Made by a program: the position numbers and the translations under genes. 64,000 nt of DNA, taken from positions 558,001-622,000 of the forward strand of contig NZ_RQES01000005.1 of assembly GCF_004769405.1 (NCBI RefSeq), read 5' to 3'. This document shows, piece after piece, positions 46,189-55,035 of this stretch. The notes beneath the pieces are model-generated. The model saw only the letters and a list, made by a program, of their open reading frames with translations. It was not told the DNA's origin and did not search any database. Source of the DNA: Leptospira selangorensis (GTDB taxonomy: Bacteria; Spirochaetota; Leptospiria; Leptospirales; Leptospiraceae). Each line of letters starts with the position of its first letter. Position 1 is the first letter of the stretch.

Positions 46189-47364
46189 ATGGCCTCGATC
46201 AGTCGAAAAACATTTATCAAATACGGCATTAGTTTTGGTGTTATTCTTTCAACTTCTCAAATTTTACAATATTGTAAAAGTTCTTCCAAGGAAAGATATG
46301 ATTATGAAAGAAAGGATCCATTCGATCCTGAATTTCTTTCCGAAAATATTTCTCCGATACTAAAGGCGATCCGCATCGGTATCACTGCTCCGAATCCGCA
46401 TAATGTTCAACCTTGGAAATTCAAAATTATAAATGATCATTCTGCACTTTTGTATGTGGATGAAAAACGTTTATTAAAAGATACGGATCCAACGTATCGG
46501 CAGATCCATATCGGGCAAGGAACCTTTTTGGAAAATTTAAGTATAGGAACTCAGGTGTTGGGATATTCTTCCGAAGTTTCTCTTTTTCCAGAAGGAAAAT
46601 ATACGATTGCAGATATGGGAAAAAAACCGATCGCTAAAATTATTTTAAACAAACAAGAAGATCTGGTCAGAAATCCTTTGTCGGAATTTATTTCAGAAAG
46701 AGTCACTCAAAGAAGTGTTTACGAAGGAGAAGATCTGACTCAGGAAAATTTTGAGAAGATAAGAAAAGATTCTGCCGTTCTATATTCGGAATTGAAATTT
46801 GTTCCTAAAGCAGGTTCAGAAGAATTAAGAAAACAATTAATCGCTGCGATGCAAATGGAAACGGACACATATAAAACCTACGAAGAATCTAGGATTTGGT
46901 TTCGTTATAATGATGAAGAAATCGGCAAATTCGGGGATGGGATCTCTCTGAGAGCAAACGGGACTTCCGGTCTGAAATATTATATTGCTAGAAACTTTTT
47001 CTTAAAACATGGTCCAGAAAGTTGGCATTCACCTGAGAATAAAAAAGCAGGTATGGATATGTTTGCTTCCATGGTAGAAAGTTCTAAGGGATTTATTTTT
47101 CTGAAAACGGATCATAACGAGGTCATCGATTGGGTCCAAGCGGGAAGGGATTATCTTCGTTTACATTTGGCCGCGACTAAAAACGGGTTTTCTCTTCATC
47201 CAATGAGTCAGATATTGCAAGAATATCCGGAAATGGATCCTATTAGGAATGAATTTGAATCTTCTTTAAAACCTGGAGAGAAGATCCAGATGCTTGCTCG
47301 CTTGGGTAAAAGTGATTATCATTTTTATAGCCCTAGAAGAGATCCGAAAGAGTTTATCTTATAA
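46189..47364 (+). CDS. Acg-like nitroreductase-family exported protein
   Basis: This 391-aa protein belongs to the nitroreductase superfamily, Acg-like branch. It has the FMN-contact APNPHNVQPWKF (about 62-73), two ITQRSVYEGE-type segments and HLAATKNGFSLHPMSQ near the end. The N-terminus SRKTFIKYG plus a hydrophobic stretch ending in YC resembles a Tat signal (Arg-Lys in place of Arg-Arg) or a lipoprotein signal. A flavin enzyme exported folded by Tat would make sense. Substrate unknown. Confidence 0.75.
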   Translation: MASISRKTFIKYGISFGVILSTSQILQYCKSSSKERYDYERKDPFDPEFLSENISPILKAIRIGITAPNPHNVQPWKFKIINDHSALLYVDEKRLLKDTDPTYRQIHIGQGTFLENLSIGTQVLGYSSEVSLFPEGKYTIADMGKKPIAKIILNKQEDLVRNPLSEFISERVTQRSVYEGEDLTQENFEKIRKDSAVLYSELKFVPKAGSEELRKQLIAAMQMETDTYKTYEESRIWFRYNDEEIGKFGDGISLRANGTSGLKYYIARNFFLKHGPESWHSPENKKAGMDMFASMVESSKGFIFLKTDHNEVIDWVQAGRDYLRLHLAATKNGFSLHPMSQILQEYPEMDPIRNEFESSLKPGEKIQMLARLGKSDYHFYSPRRDPKEFIL

Positions 47365-47400
47365 TAATGCGTTGTTTTAAAGGAATTTTTGTCGAAATAA

Positions 47401-47919
47401 ATGAATATACTTAAGAAAATCCTGTTCTGGCTTGGAGACCTTCTATTCTTACTTATTCCGTTATGCATCATTCTCGCGGAATCGGGAACCTGCACGCAAG
47501 GAGACGACAGTATTTATTTTTTATTTACCCAGGCGTCTTTTGTAGTTTCGGTATTTTGTCTTTTCTTAATATGGTTCGGGATCCCTTCCGGAGGTTTGGT
47601 GGGACAGGCGCTTGTCACTTTTCCATTCTTACTCTGCTTGTATTTTTATATCGCATATATCCCTGTTTATTTCGTATATTCTACATTACAAAATCAAGAT
47701 TTATGCGCAGTGGTTATTTCCGATCTGACCTTATATAACTCTACGACTGCGGTCGAGAATGCGGCCACAAGTTTGTTTTCTCGATCCTACGCTATTTTGA
47801 TGTTATTGCCTGTTTTAGGCAGTTTTTTGCCTGTTTATAAATTTTGGAAGTCAGGGTCTTTCACCCAAAAAAGAAAAGAAATAGCTGATTCTATCTCCCG
47901 GAAAGTTGACGAAATTTAG
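47401..47919 (+). CDS. Four-TM hypothetical membrane protein
   Basis: This 172-aa protein has four hydrophobic segments (about 7-25, 38-60, 63-88, 128-150) and a charged C-terminal tail. No family recognised. It follows the Acg-like gene by 36 nt on the same strand; AAGGAA lies about 15 nt before the ATG. Confidence 0.55.
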   Translation: MNILKKILFWLGDLLFLLIPLCIILAESGTCTQGDDSIYFLFTQASFVVSVFCLFLIWFGIPSGGLVGQALVTFPFLLCLYFYIAYIPVYFVYSTLQNQDLCAVVISDLTLYNSTTAVENAATSLFSRSYAILMLLPVLGSFLPVYKFWKSGSFTQKRKEIADSISRKVDEI

Positions 47920-48015
47920 CCGGAATTTTTTCGAATTTCTTACATAGAGTGGGAAGATTCCGTGGATTTTTTGTCGTCAAACAGTGATAACACTAATTTT
48001 CCATTGGAGAAAAGA

Positions 48016-49053
48016 ATGAATCGCAATCCCTTATGGGTCCTTCTAGCAAGTATGCTAGTCTCCAGCGCTATTTTCGCTCAAAGTTCGCCAGGCACGACTG
48101 CTCCTCCGAAATCTACCACACCTAAGGCGGAAACTACTAAACCTTCCGGAACGGAAAGAGAATCATCTTCCGGAGAAAAACCGGATCTATACATTAACTC
48201 TCAATCATCCTTCGAGTTCAACTCCAAGGACGAAGGTTCCACTGTGGATTATATCGAGTATAAGATCGGGTCCGGAGATTATACTAAGTATGTTTCCTCT
48301 ATCACATTGGTAAGAGAAGGTTTGACAAAGATCACTTATAGAGCGGTAGATAAAGCGGGAAATAAAGAACCGGAAAAACATTTTAACGTTTTAGTGGATA
48401 ATACTCCTCCTTCTACCAAGATCACTCCAAGTTCGGCATTGATAGTTCATGAAAATACGAACTATGCTACAAAAACTTTAACTTACTCGATCACTGCTCA
48501 GGATAACCTGGCCGGTGTTCAGGATATCAAGATCTCCATCAATGGTTCTGAACCGAGAGTTTATGACGGTAAGCCGATCCAGTTGGAAAAAGCAGGAGTG
48601 AATACGATTAAGTTTTCTGCAACTGATAAGTCTGGGAATACCTCCACTGATTCAGTTTTAGCAGTAACTGTGGACCAAGAAAAACCTTTGGTTGAACTTT
48701 TCGGTTCTGCACTTGTAACTGTAAAAGATAAAATTTTCGTAAAAAGTGGGAACGCATTTACGATCAAGGCTTCCGATACGTTGTCCGGAATTAAACAGAT
48801 CTTTTATAAATTGGATTCCGGAGAATGGAAATCATATGCAGATCCTGTTTCCGTGGAAGCACAAGGAAATCATACGATCGAAGCTAAGTCGGTGGATTCG
48901 GTAGGTAATGAAAGCGAAGTTAAGAAGATCGCTTTTATAGTGGATACTACTCCTCCTGAAACTAAGATCCAAAAAGTGGATAATAAGCCGAGCGCACCAG
49001 CTCCGGCAGCTAAACCTGCAAGTTCTTCTGCTTCACCAAGCACAGAAAATTAG
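48016..49053 (+). CDS. Secreted OmpL47-type repeat protein
   Basis: This 345-aa protein has a signal peptide (MNRNPLWVLLASMLVSSAIFAQ) and a Pro/Thr/Ser-rich linker. Three Ig-like repeats of the OmpL47 type follow, each with a pattern of Ser-Thr-strand, YKI/YKL, a Y-centred strand, EGxxxIxYRAVDKAGN and DxTPP (repeats near 50-130, 140-225, 235-325). The C-terminus is Ala/Pro/Ser-rich. In Leptospira, OmpL47-family proteins are surface-exposed and can bind host matrix. The frame extends upstream to GTG 47962, but the signal peptide and GGAGAAAAGA place the start at ATG 48016. Confidence 0.8.
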   Translation: MNRNPLWVLLASMLVSSAIFAQSSPGTTAPPKSTTPKAETTKPSGTERESSSGEKPDLYINSQSSFEFNSKDEGSTVDYIEYKIGSGDYTKYVSSITLVREGLTKITYRAVDKAGNKEPEKHFNVLVDNTPPSTKITPSSALIVHENTNYATKTLTYSITAQDNLAGVQDIKISINGSEPRVYDGKPIQLEKAGVNTIKFSATDKSGNTSTDSVLAVTVDQEKPLVELFGSALVTVKDKIFVKSGNAFTIKASDTLSGIKQIFYKLDSGEWKSYADPVSVEAQGNHTIEAKSVDSVGNESEVKKIAFIVDTTPPETKIQKVDNKPSAPAPAAKPASSSASPSTEN

Positions 49054-49063
49054 AAATCGCCAA

Positions 49064-49103
49064 AAGGGATCCGTTGAAGATACGGGTCCCTTCTTCTTTT
49101 TTA
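49064..49103. terminator. Terminator between facing OmpL47-type genes
   Basis: AAGGGATCCGT (49064-49074) pairs with ACGGGTCCCTT (49082-49092) with one mismatch, followed by a TTCTTTTTT run. Confidence 0.65.
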
Positions 49104-49144
49104 TAGTCCGCAGTGCGGCCTCTTCCTTATAATAATCTAATAAA

Positions 49145-50383
49145 CTATTTTTCTTGGAGTTCGGATCCGGTCTTTTGCCAATCCGGCTTTATTGCATTTA
49201 CTTTGATCTTAAACTCTGCCCGGTTCCCGACTCTATCTGAAGTATAAACAGTAACAGTATGAATTCCGGTATTGAATCCGATCGGAGTTTGATAAGGTAG
49301 AATAGAACCATTTCCGATCTTATATTCCAATTTAGAAAGTCCTGATCCTGTGCCTGGATCCTCACATCGAATTGCAATGAGTCCGTTTTCTTTTAGATAA
49401 TAAATACCATCTTCTCTGAGTTTACCTTCAGTAGGAGCGAATACGCAGACTGGATGTTTTGCATCTATCAGTAATGGGATCTCTGATTGGATATAATTTC
49501 CCGCTTTATCGTTTGCTTCCCAACGAAGGATAGAAAGTCCATCTATACCTGAGGAAGAAATTTTGATCGGTTGTTTTGTTTCTTCTCCGGAAAGGGTTAG
49601 GTTCACTTCCGCCCCGCTTCCATCTCTTGCGGCAAGATTGATGGTGATCTCTTCCATTCCGGAACCTTCTTCAGTAACTTGTAATGTAAGTTCCGCTCCG
49701 GATTTGATCTCTATTAGTCCTGATTGTCCCTTCTTCTCTCCTATTAAACGGACTTGAGGTGCGGTTGTATCTTTCAGATATTTTGTCTTTTTAGGTGTTT
49801 CTTTATTTCCTAATATATCTTCGGAATAAAATTCAACCTCGTTCCAACCTTCTTGGGAAAGAGAAATGGAACCATCATACCTTTGCCATTCTCCTCCATT
49901 CACTCTATAATATGTGGAGACTGGGACTTGTTTCTGCGAATTCGCAGATCCGGGAGTATTGGAAGAAGGTCCGCTGGTTTTAGGATCACCCAGTGAGATC
50001 CGCAACTCTTCCGAAGAAGCGACTACTGTAGAAGGTCTTTCCACTTTTACTTTAGGTGCAGCAGCGAATTTATCCGCCAAAGAAATTATAGGAGAAGAAA
50101 CTCCTCTTCCTCCATCCACATTGATCCCGACTACGCGAACATAAAACTTAGAATCTTGTGAATTAAATTCATAACGAAAATTTTTGGTCTTATAAAAATG
50201 GTGTACTCTTAAAAAATCCCGGTCTTCTGAAAGTTCGATCAGATAACTTTCTGCGCCTTGGCTGGGCTTCCAGCGAAGGCTTACTCTTTGTTGTTCGGAA
50301 AATGCCTCTCCAGAAAGAAGAAGCAGTAAAGATAATAAAAATGAAAATTTATATTTTATAATATTCCGATCCAGAATTCTCAC
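49145..50383 (-). CDS. Exported Fn3/OmpL47-type repeat protein
   Basis: This 412-aa protein has a signal peptide (SFLLSLLLLLSGEAF) and a fibronectin type III-like domain (RVSLRWKPSQGAESYLIELSED, about 33-105). It then has at least three OmpL47/Ig-like repeats (STYYRVNGGEWQRYDGSISL, the EEGSGMEEI region, and KLEYKIGNGSILPYQTPIGF). The GTG start at 50383 overlaps the upstream FecR-gene stop as GTGA, so the two are translationally coupled. It is a paralogue of the protein at 48016, encoded head-on against it. Probable outer-surface or periplasmic location. Confidence 0.75.
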   Translation of the reverse strand: MRILDRNIIKYKFSFLLSLLLLLSGEAFSEQQRVSLRWKPSQGAESYLIELSEDRDFLRVHHFYKTKNFRYEFNSQDSKFYVRVVGINVDGGRGVSSPIISLADKFAAAPKVKVERPSTVVASSEELRISLGDPKTSGPSSNTPGSANSQKQVPVSTYYRVNGGEWQRYDGSISLSQEGWNEVEFYSEDILGNKETPKKTKYLKDTTAPQVRLIGEKKGQSGLIEIKSGAELTLQVTEEGSGMEEITINLAARDGSGAEVNLTLSGEETKQPIKISSSGIDGLSILRWEANDKAGNYIQSEIPLLIDAKHPVCVFAPTEGKLREDGIYYLKENGLIAIRCEDPGTGSGLSKLEYKIGNGSILPYQTPIGFNTGIHTVTVYTSDRVGNRAEFKIKVNAIKPDWQKTGSELQEK

Positions 50384-51279
50384 TCTAACTCAACCTTTTC
50401 GGGAAGTTTTTCCGGTTTAGAAGGAGCCTGTCCTTTTACCACAGTAGTTCCGAATCCTGCAGGGACCGCCACTGTTTTTCCTTCTGCGGAGACTTCTAAT
50501 TCTCCTTTGTAACATCCTACTGTAGTATTTTCAGGATCAGGTGCACTTACGTATAATTCTGTTCCTCTTACTCCTACCACTGCTGTAGGAGTTACTACCA
50601 TAAATTTGCGAGTATCATCTCCCGGTTTTTTAGGAGGGACCTTAGCTTCCAGATATCCTGATTTGAGTTCCAGGATTCCTCCGTCCTTATTCAGTTTGTA
50701 TTCCGATATGGATTCAGAAGTCGTTTTTACGATCTTGGTTAAGGTTTTTTCTCTTAACTCTACAACTGTTCCGTTTTTAGTGAATATAATTTTAGAAGAA
50801 GAGCCTTGTCCTGTTTGGACCCAATCATCCATATTCAATAATTGGTCTTTGGAAAGTTTAGACCAACTTGCAGGAAGTCCTGTAGGAGTGAAATCTCTAG
50901 AAAATTGAACCTGTCCTCTTTGGAAGTCGGCAACTGCCACAGGACCGGCATTCGGTTTTATAATTTCTCCCGTTGCAGAGATTGTGTCTTTTCTTAAGAA
51001 GCCTGGGATAAAGAGAGTAGTGCCTTCTCTAATCAAAGAAGGGTTTGGAATTTCATTATATTTTAATAATTCTTTCCAGTTCCTCGGGTCTTGTAGGAAT
51101 TCTTTTGCAATTTTGGATAAAGTATCATTCTTCTTTACCTTGTATTCGAAGACGTCTTCATGGACCCCTTTTTTGGGTTCGGCAAGAAGACTTATCAAAG
51201 ATACGGAAATAAGTAGGACTGCAAAAAATTGAAACAGTTTAAATCGAGAAATCGAAAACGGGAAATTCTGAGAAGCCAT
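50380..51279 (-). CDS. LysM and FecR domain protein
   Basis: This 299-aa protein has an N-terminal signal/membrane segment (about 15-33) and a LysM peptidoglycan-binding domain (YKVKKNDTLSKIAKEFLQ ... LIREGTTLFIPG, about 46-96). A FecR-like beta domain follows, with VVELREKTLTKI, GILELKSGYLEAKVP and the FecR signature TPTAVVGVRGTELYVS near 240. FecR domains in such proteins act as structural or signalling modules bound to the cell wall. It is the upstream partner of the Fn3/OmpL47-like gene, coupled by a 4-nt overlap. Confidence 0.85.
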   Translation of the reverse strand: MASQNFPFSISRFKLFQFFAVLLISVSLISLLAEPKKGVHEDVFEYKVKKNDTLSKIAKEFLQDPRNWKELLKYNEIPNPSLIREGTTLFIPGFLRKDTISATGEIIKPNAGPVAVADFQRGQVQFSRDFTPTGLPASWSKLSKDQLLNMDDWVQTGQGSSSKIIFTKNGTVVELREKTLTKIVKTTSESISEYKLNKDGGILELKSGYLEAKVPPKKPGDDTRKFMVVTPTAVVGVRGTELYVSAPDPENTTVGCYKGELEVSAEGKTVAVPAGFGTTVVKGQAPSKPEKLPEKVELE

Positions 51280-51452
51280 GGTTTATCCTGGAAACTAGTT
51301 CTAACCTAGTATTAGAAGAGAATCTTGGCGGAATTCCAACAAAATACGGCGCTTAGGCGAAAAAGGAGAAGAAAGAATTGGGCGGAATTTCGAGGAAAAT
51401 GATTGCCTTATTTTCTAAAATTCCAATGATTTGGGCCTCTTTTTAAGATCGT

Positions 51453-52151
51453 ATGTCGGCCCATCTTCCACCACTTGTTCCAATAATTTTCGGTTCTACG
51501 GTATTTGCTATTTTAGGATATTTTTTCTCACTAGTCCTAGGTTCTCGAAAAAATTGGATCGGTTCTTCTTTAATCCTTTTGGCTTTAGCGGCTTGGCTTG
51601 CTTTGCAAGGGATCTTAAGTGGGACTGGATTTTATCTAGTCACTGATTCTTTTCCTCCTAGATTTTTATGCATGGTGGCTCCACCGATCTTGTTCTTGGT
51701 TTTACTTTTCATTTTTCCTTCCAGTAGAACTTGGATAGATCAAATCCCCGGAGAGAATTTAACATACTTACATTTGGCAAGAATACCGGTAGAACTTGTC
51801 TTATACTGGTTGGCAATGTATGGTTGGGTCCCGATCAGTATGACATTTGCAGGTTGGAATTTCGACATTCTGATCGGGTTGACTGCTCCGATTGCGGCTT
51901 ATTTCATTTTGAATAAGCCCACATCTTCTAAAAATTGGATTTTGTTTTGGAATATAGTAGGCCTTTTATTTTTATTGAATATAGTGATCTTGGGGATCTT
52001 ATCCGCGCCTGGACCTTTTCAAAAACTATCTTTTGAAAGGCCGAACACTGCGGTGCTCCAATTTCCATATGTATGGCTGCCTTCTTTTATAGTTCCTTCC
52101 GTTTTATTTGCTCATCTTGTTTCCATTCGAAGAAGATTCGTTGCAGGTTAA
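51453..52151 (+). CDS. Six-TM hypothetical membrane protein
   Basis: This 232-aa polytopic protein has segments at about 10-30, 38-57, 70-88, 107-125, 135-150, 160-180 and 200-222. No family recognised and no charged motif typical of a transporter. No Shine-Dalgarno is visible at the ATG. It ends 2 nt before the next gene's preferred TTG start. Confidence 0.55.
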   Translation: MSAHLPPLVPIIFGSTVFAILGYFFSLVLGSRKNWIGSSLILLALAAWLALQGILSGTGFYLVTDSFPPRFLCMVAPPILFLVLLFIFPSSRTWIDQIPGENLTYLHLARIPVELVLYWLAMYGWVPISMTFAGWNFDILIGLTAPIAAYFILNKPTSSKNWILFWNIVGLLFLLNIVILGILSAPGPFQKLSFERPNTAVLQFPYVWLPSFIVPSVLFAHLVSIRRRFVAG

Positions 52152-52153
52152 TT

Positions 52154-53056
52154 TTGGATTTTTCTTTCGGAAAGTTTTATTCTAAATTACTAATTTCTGT
52201 TTTTTGCATATTTCTGTTTACATTTTGTTTTCCGGACATGGTCCGCAAAAAGAAAACCGAAAACGATTGGTTCAAGATAGAGAAGATCTTTTATAAAACC
52301 GAACCTAAAAAAATCGAGATCTTCCTCAAAGGAACAGTAAAAAATTCTTTTTTGGTTAGTATAGAAGGGTTTGAATTGAATGAAAATTCTTCAGATGTTT
52401 TGTTATTCCAACAGGAAAAGCCACTCCCGGTTGGGCCTATTCTTTTAAAATTTAAGGCAGAAGTTCCTGAAAACAAGGATTGGATCCGAAAAATAGGCAC
52501 CACTCGTAAATGGATCCGGATCGCATTAAAAAATGATAATGGACAGTCTACTCATTTGCAAACCGAGATTTCTGTCCACGAATCTGATAAAAAACAATTC
52601 AGAAGAGACCTTTCATTAGATGCGGAAGGAGAATCAATTCGTTTAGATGGAAGGGAGTGGAAACTCGTCTCAGATGTGGACAGAATGGATCAGGCATTAT
52701 TGCAGTATGTTCCTAAGTCCGAGTCTTTATTATTCTGGAATGAAATGCTTTCCATACATGTTTATAAAGTGAGGGCTTCCTCTCCTTCTGAAATTTATTC
52801 CTTATTGGAGTCCGGTAAGAAGAAGGAATGTCCAAATATTCTTTGGAACCTGGAATCGGAGAAGTCGGGTAAAATTTCTTATTCTTGGGAAAATTCGGGA
52901 TGTGGTAAACAGTCTCTTTCTTCTCAGGTTTCTAAGTTGTATAGAGGAGAATTCGGAATTTATAATATTCGATACGATAGAAGAGATAAGATGAGCACTG
53001 AAGACAAAAAACGCTGGTCTGAACTATTGGATCTTCTGCCTTCAAAGTTGGATTGA
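52154..53056 (+). CDS. Hypothetical lipoprotein
   Basis: This protein of about 300 aa has a signal-peptide-like N-terminus with an FLFTFC lipobox (Cys about 24), followed by a mostly beta-strand body with three Cys near the end. No family recognised. A longer frame begins at ATG 52073 inside the previous gene, but AGG 6 nt before TTG 52154 and the signal peptide position favour TTG. It probably forms an operon with the membrane protein at 51453. Confidence 0.55.
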   Translation: MDFSFGKFYSKLLISVFCIFLFTFCFPDMVRKKKTENDWFKIEKIFYKTEPKKIEIFLKGTVKNSFLVSIEGFELNENSSDVLLFQQEKPLPVGPILLKFKAEVPENKDWIRKIGTTRKWIRIALKNDNGQSTHLQTEISVHESDKKQFRRDLSLDAEGESIRLDGREWKLVSDVDRMDQALLQYVPKSESLLFWNEMLSIHVYKVRASSPSEIYSLLESGKKKECPNILWNLESEKSGKISYSWENSGCGKQSLSSQVSKLYRGEFGIYNIRYDRRDKMSTEDKKRWSELLDLLPSKLD

Positions 53057-53482
53057 TCTTTTTGTAGGAGCTCCTACAAAAACAGCCGTAAAATTCGTTT
53101 GCCTAAATTTCAATTCTGTGATAGAGGAATGCGAGCTCTCCCACGGGCCACTCCCCCCAATCCCAACGCAGGGTGGGGGCCGTTTTTTAAAAAATGCCTT
53201 CGATCAAATTAGGCGAGCATTCAGAGTGGCTGCGTTTTATTCGCATGTAGAAACTCCTACAACGGAATCTTCGCTTACAATCCGCGAGAGATCGAGCCGG
53301 GGTCATAAAAATCGCGAATGCGATTTTTTGACCGGAGGTGAGAGCTCGGTCCGAGCTTCGCGAGGACGCGGCCAAACACTTTCCTTTTGGAATTCCAACA
53401 AGAAAATGTTATTTTTTACGTTGACTGAGATTCGGAGACGCCTAATTCCTGTAATTACACATGTGTAATTACATATATGTAA
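53057..53482. repeat. Intergenic region packed with palindromes
   Basis: There is no gene in this 426-nt gap. It contains a 24-bp perfect palindrome built on GTAGGAGCTCCTAC with flanking T/A runs (53059-53082), a second degenerate copy (GTAGAAACTCCTAC near 53245), and a CCCCCC...GGGTGGGGG hairpin followed by GTTTTTT (about 53151-53189). It also has a long stem GGTCA-AAAATCGC/GCGATTTTTTGACC (53301-53333) and AGCTCGG-T-CCGAGCT (53343-53357). It is probably a set of interspersed leptospiral repeats inserted side by side. Confidence 0.6.
53421..53482 (+). promoter_or_regulatory. Promoter and tandem palindromic operator for thioesterase-marR
   Basis: TTGACT (53421-53426) and TAATTC (53443-53448, spacer 16) form a possible promoter. 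A perfect 24-bp palindrome with half-site TGTAATTACACA (53450-53473) overlaps the expected start site, and a second dyad TTACATATATGTAA (53469-53482) follows directly. The MarR gene is second in this operon, so autoregulation through these sites is likely. Confidence 0.6.
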
Positions 53483-53512
53483 ATGCACATTATTTCTCTT
53501 AGGAGATTCGTT

Positions 53513-54073
53513 ATGGAATTGACGATTGATAAACCGGTGCTTTCCCCTCATAGTTTTGCCAGGATTCGTTTCCAGGATTGTGATCCTTTTGGCCATTTGA
53601 ATAACGCGAGATATATGGATTACTTTTTGGAAGCTCGTTCTGAACAATTGAGGGAAACTGCTAATTTCGATTTTTACGAGTATGGATCCAGTTCAGGTAA
53701 ATCATGGGTAGTGAGTAAGGTGGAGACTCAATATTTGGAACCGGTCAAACAGAATGATGTAGTGAAAATTGTAACTCGTTTGATCAAGCTGACTCCGGCG
53801 ACGATCCATAATGAATACTTACTTTTGGATAGGGAAGGTAATCGTTTAAAGGCCGTTTTGAGAGCTCAGTTTTCCTTTATTGACCTTCAAAAGGGACGTC
53901 CTGTTCGTCATGACCAAGAGATGATGGCTTTTTTAGGGAGTTTTATTTTCGATGAGCCTGGTCTGGAAGAAGGTTCTTTCGAAGACAGGGTAAAACAGTT
54001 GCGAAAACAAGTGTCGGAGGGAAAATATTCCGAAGACCGAGTCTTTTTAATCCTATGTCCAAGAAGTCTCTAA
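53513..54073 (+). CDS. Acyl-CoA thioesterase (4HBT hotdog family)
   Basis: This hotdog-fold thioesterase has the 4HBT motif RFQDCDPFGHLNNARYMDY (about 20-38), in which the Asp, the GHLNN and the Tyr define the active site. It hydrolyses an acyl- or aryl-CoA; substrate unknown. The frame extends to ATG 53483, inside the operator region, but AGGAG 8 nt before ATG 53513 gives the better start (186 aa). The 3' end overlaps the MarR gene by 19 nt. Confidence 0.84.
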   Translation: MELTIDKPVLSPHSFARIRFQDCDPFGHLNNARYMDYFLEARSEQLRETANFDFYEYGSSSGKSWVVSKVETQYLEPVKQNDVVKIVTRLIKLTPATIHNEYLLLDREGNRLKAVLRAQFSFIDLQKGRPVRHDQEMMAFLGSFIFDEPGLEEGSFEDRVKQLRKQVSEGKYSEDRVFLILCPRSL

Positions 54074-54567
54074 ATAGTACGGCTCGGAAGTCTGAAAAAT
54101 TTCCGAGCAAAGCGGATATGCTTAGCGCAGGTTTAAGTTGTGTGAACTTTAATCTGCGCAGGGCTTCTAGAGCAGTTACTCAATTTTATGATAGAGAATT
54201 AGAGAAGGCAGGTCTTACTTCTCAAAGATTCAGTCTATTGCATACTCTTGGTGCTACTGATGGCCTTGGTCTTGCCGAGTTAGCGGACCTTCTCGTTTTA
54301 GATAGAACTACTTTGATCCGTAATTTGAATCCCTTGGAAGAGTTAGGCTATGTTGCGGATGTTCCTTCCGAAAATAAAAGAGCTAGAAAAGTGATCTTAA
54401 CTCAAAAAGGTTTGGAAGCTTTGAGGGTCGCTTATCCGATCTGGGAAGAAGCTCAAGCTGCAGTCACGGAAGCGATGGGGGAGGACGATCTGAAAAGATT
54501 ATTGAAAAGATTGAACTCAATCGTTCGTAAAAGAAATTTTAAAGAATTTTCCAAATCAGAAGATTAA
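54055..54567 (+). CDS. MarR-family transcriptional regulator
   Basis: This 170-aa winged-helix regulator has LTSQRFSLLHTLGATDGLGLAELADLL, the recognition helix LDRTTLIRNLNPLEELGYV, the wing with KRARKVILTQKG, and terminal dimerisation helices. A basic N-terminal tail of 20 residues precedes the fold. Overlap with the thioesterase gene and the paired palindromes upstream suggest that it represses its own operon and responds to an acyl- or aromatic ligand. That is inference from context. Confidence 0.87.
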   Translation: MSKKSLNSTARKSEKFPSKADMLSAGLSCVNFNLRRASRAVTQFYDRELEKAGLTSQRFSLLHTLGATDGLGLAELADLLVLDRTTLIRNLNPLEELGYVADVPSENKRARKVILTQKGLEALRVAYPIWEEAQAAVTEAMGEDDLKRLLKRLNSIVRKRNFKEFSKSED

Positions 54568-54636
54568 ATCCTAAAATTTATTAGTTTATTTTTCCATAAT
54601 ATGGAATTTTAGAGTTCGTATCAGTTTCCGAGAGTC

Positions 54637-55035
54637 ATGAACAAAAACTTTTATCCCATCCTTTTTATCCCTATCGTTCTATTTTTCGCGTATTACTTTT
54701 TTTCTCCTAGTTGTGTTTCCGGTAATTGTAAGAACGGAGTCGGGACTAAGGTTTTATCCGGATCTTATCGTTATGAAGGTAGTTTTCAAAACGGTTTAGC
54801 ACATGGTAAGGGCAAACTTGTATTAGGAGATGTGGAATCTTACGATGGGGATTGGGACCGAGGGAATAAGGAAGGCAGCGGGATTTATAAATACGCTGAT
54901 GGTACCGTTTATGAAGGGGAATGGAAATCGAATAAGAAAAATGGTTTTGGTAAACTAACGGACTCGGATGGAAATCTGATTTTCGAAGGCCAATGGAAGG
55001 ATGATGTTCAGGTTTTGGCTAAAAATTTTAAATGA
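54637..55035 (+). CDS. MORN-repeat protein with N-terminal anchor
   Basis: This 132-aa protein has an N-terminal hydrophobic segment (about 5-22) with a Cys at the end, possibly a lipid anchor. Three to four MORN repeats follow (YRYEGSFQNGLAHGKGKL, YDGDWDRGNKEGSGIYKY, YEGEWKSNKKNGFGKL, FEGQWKDD), which bind lipids or serve as scaffolds. The stop overlaps the next start as ATGA, so translation of the beta-lactamase-like protein is coupled to it. Confidence 0.8.
   Translation: MNKNFYPILFIPIVLFFAYYFFSPSCVSGNCKNGVGTKVLSGSYRYEGSFQNGLAHGKGKLVLGDVESYDGDWDRGNKEGSGIYKYADGTVYEGEWKSNKKNGFGKLTDSDGNLIFEGQWKDDVQVLAKNFK

Noticed and set aside
52073..52153. ATG-started extension of the lipoprotein at 52154
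   Set aside because: It lies in another frame inside the preceding gene; the signal peptide and ribosome binding site suit TTG 52154.
53151..53189. C/G-rich hairpin read as terminator of the gene ending at 53056
   Set aside because: It is about 100 nt past the stop and embedded among other palindromes, so I list it as part of the repeat region rather than as a dedicated terminator.
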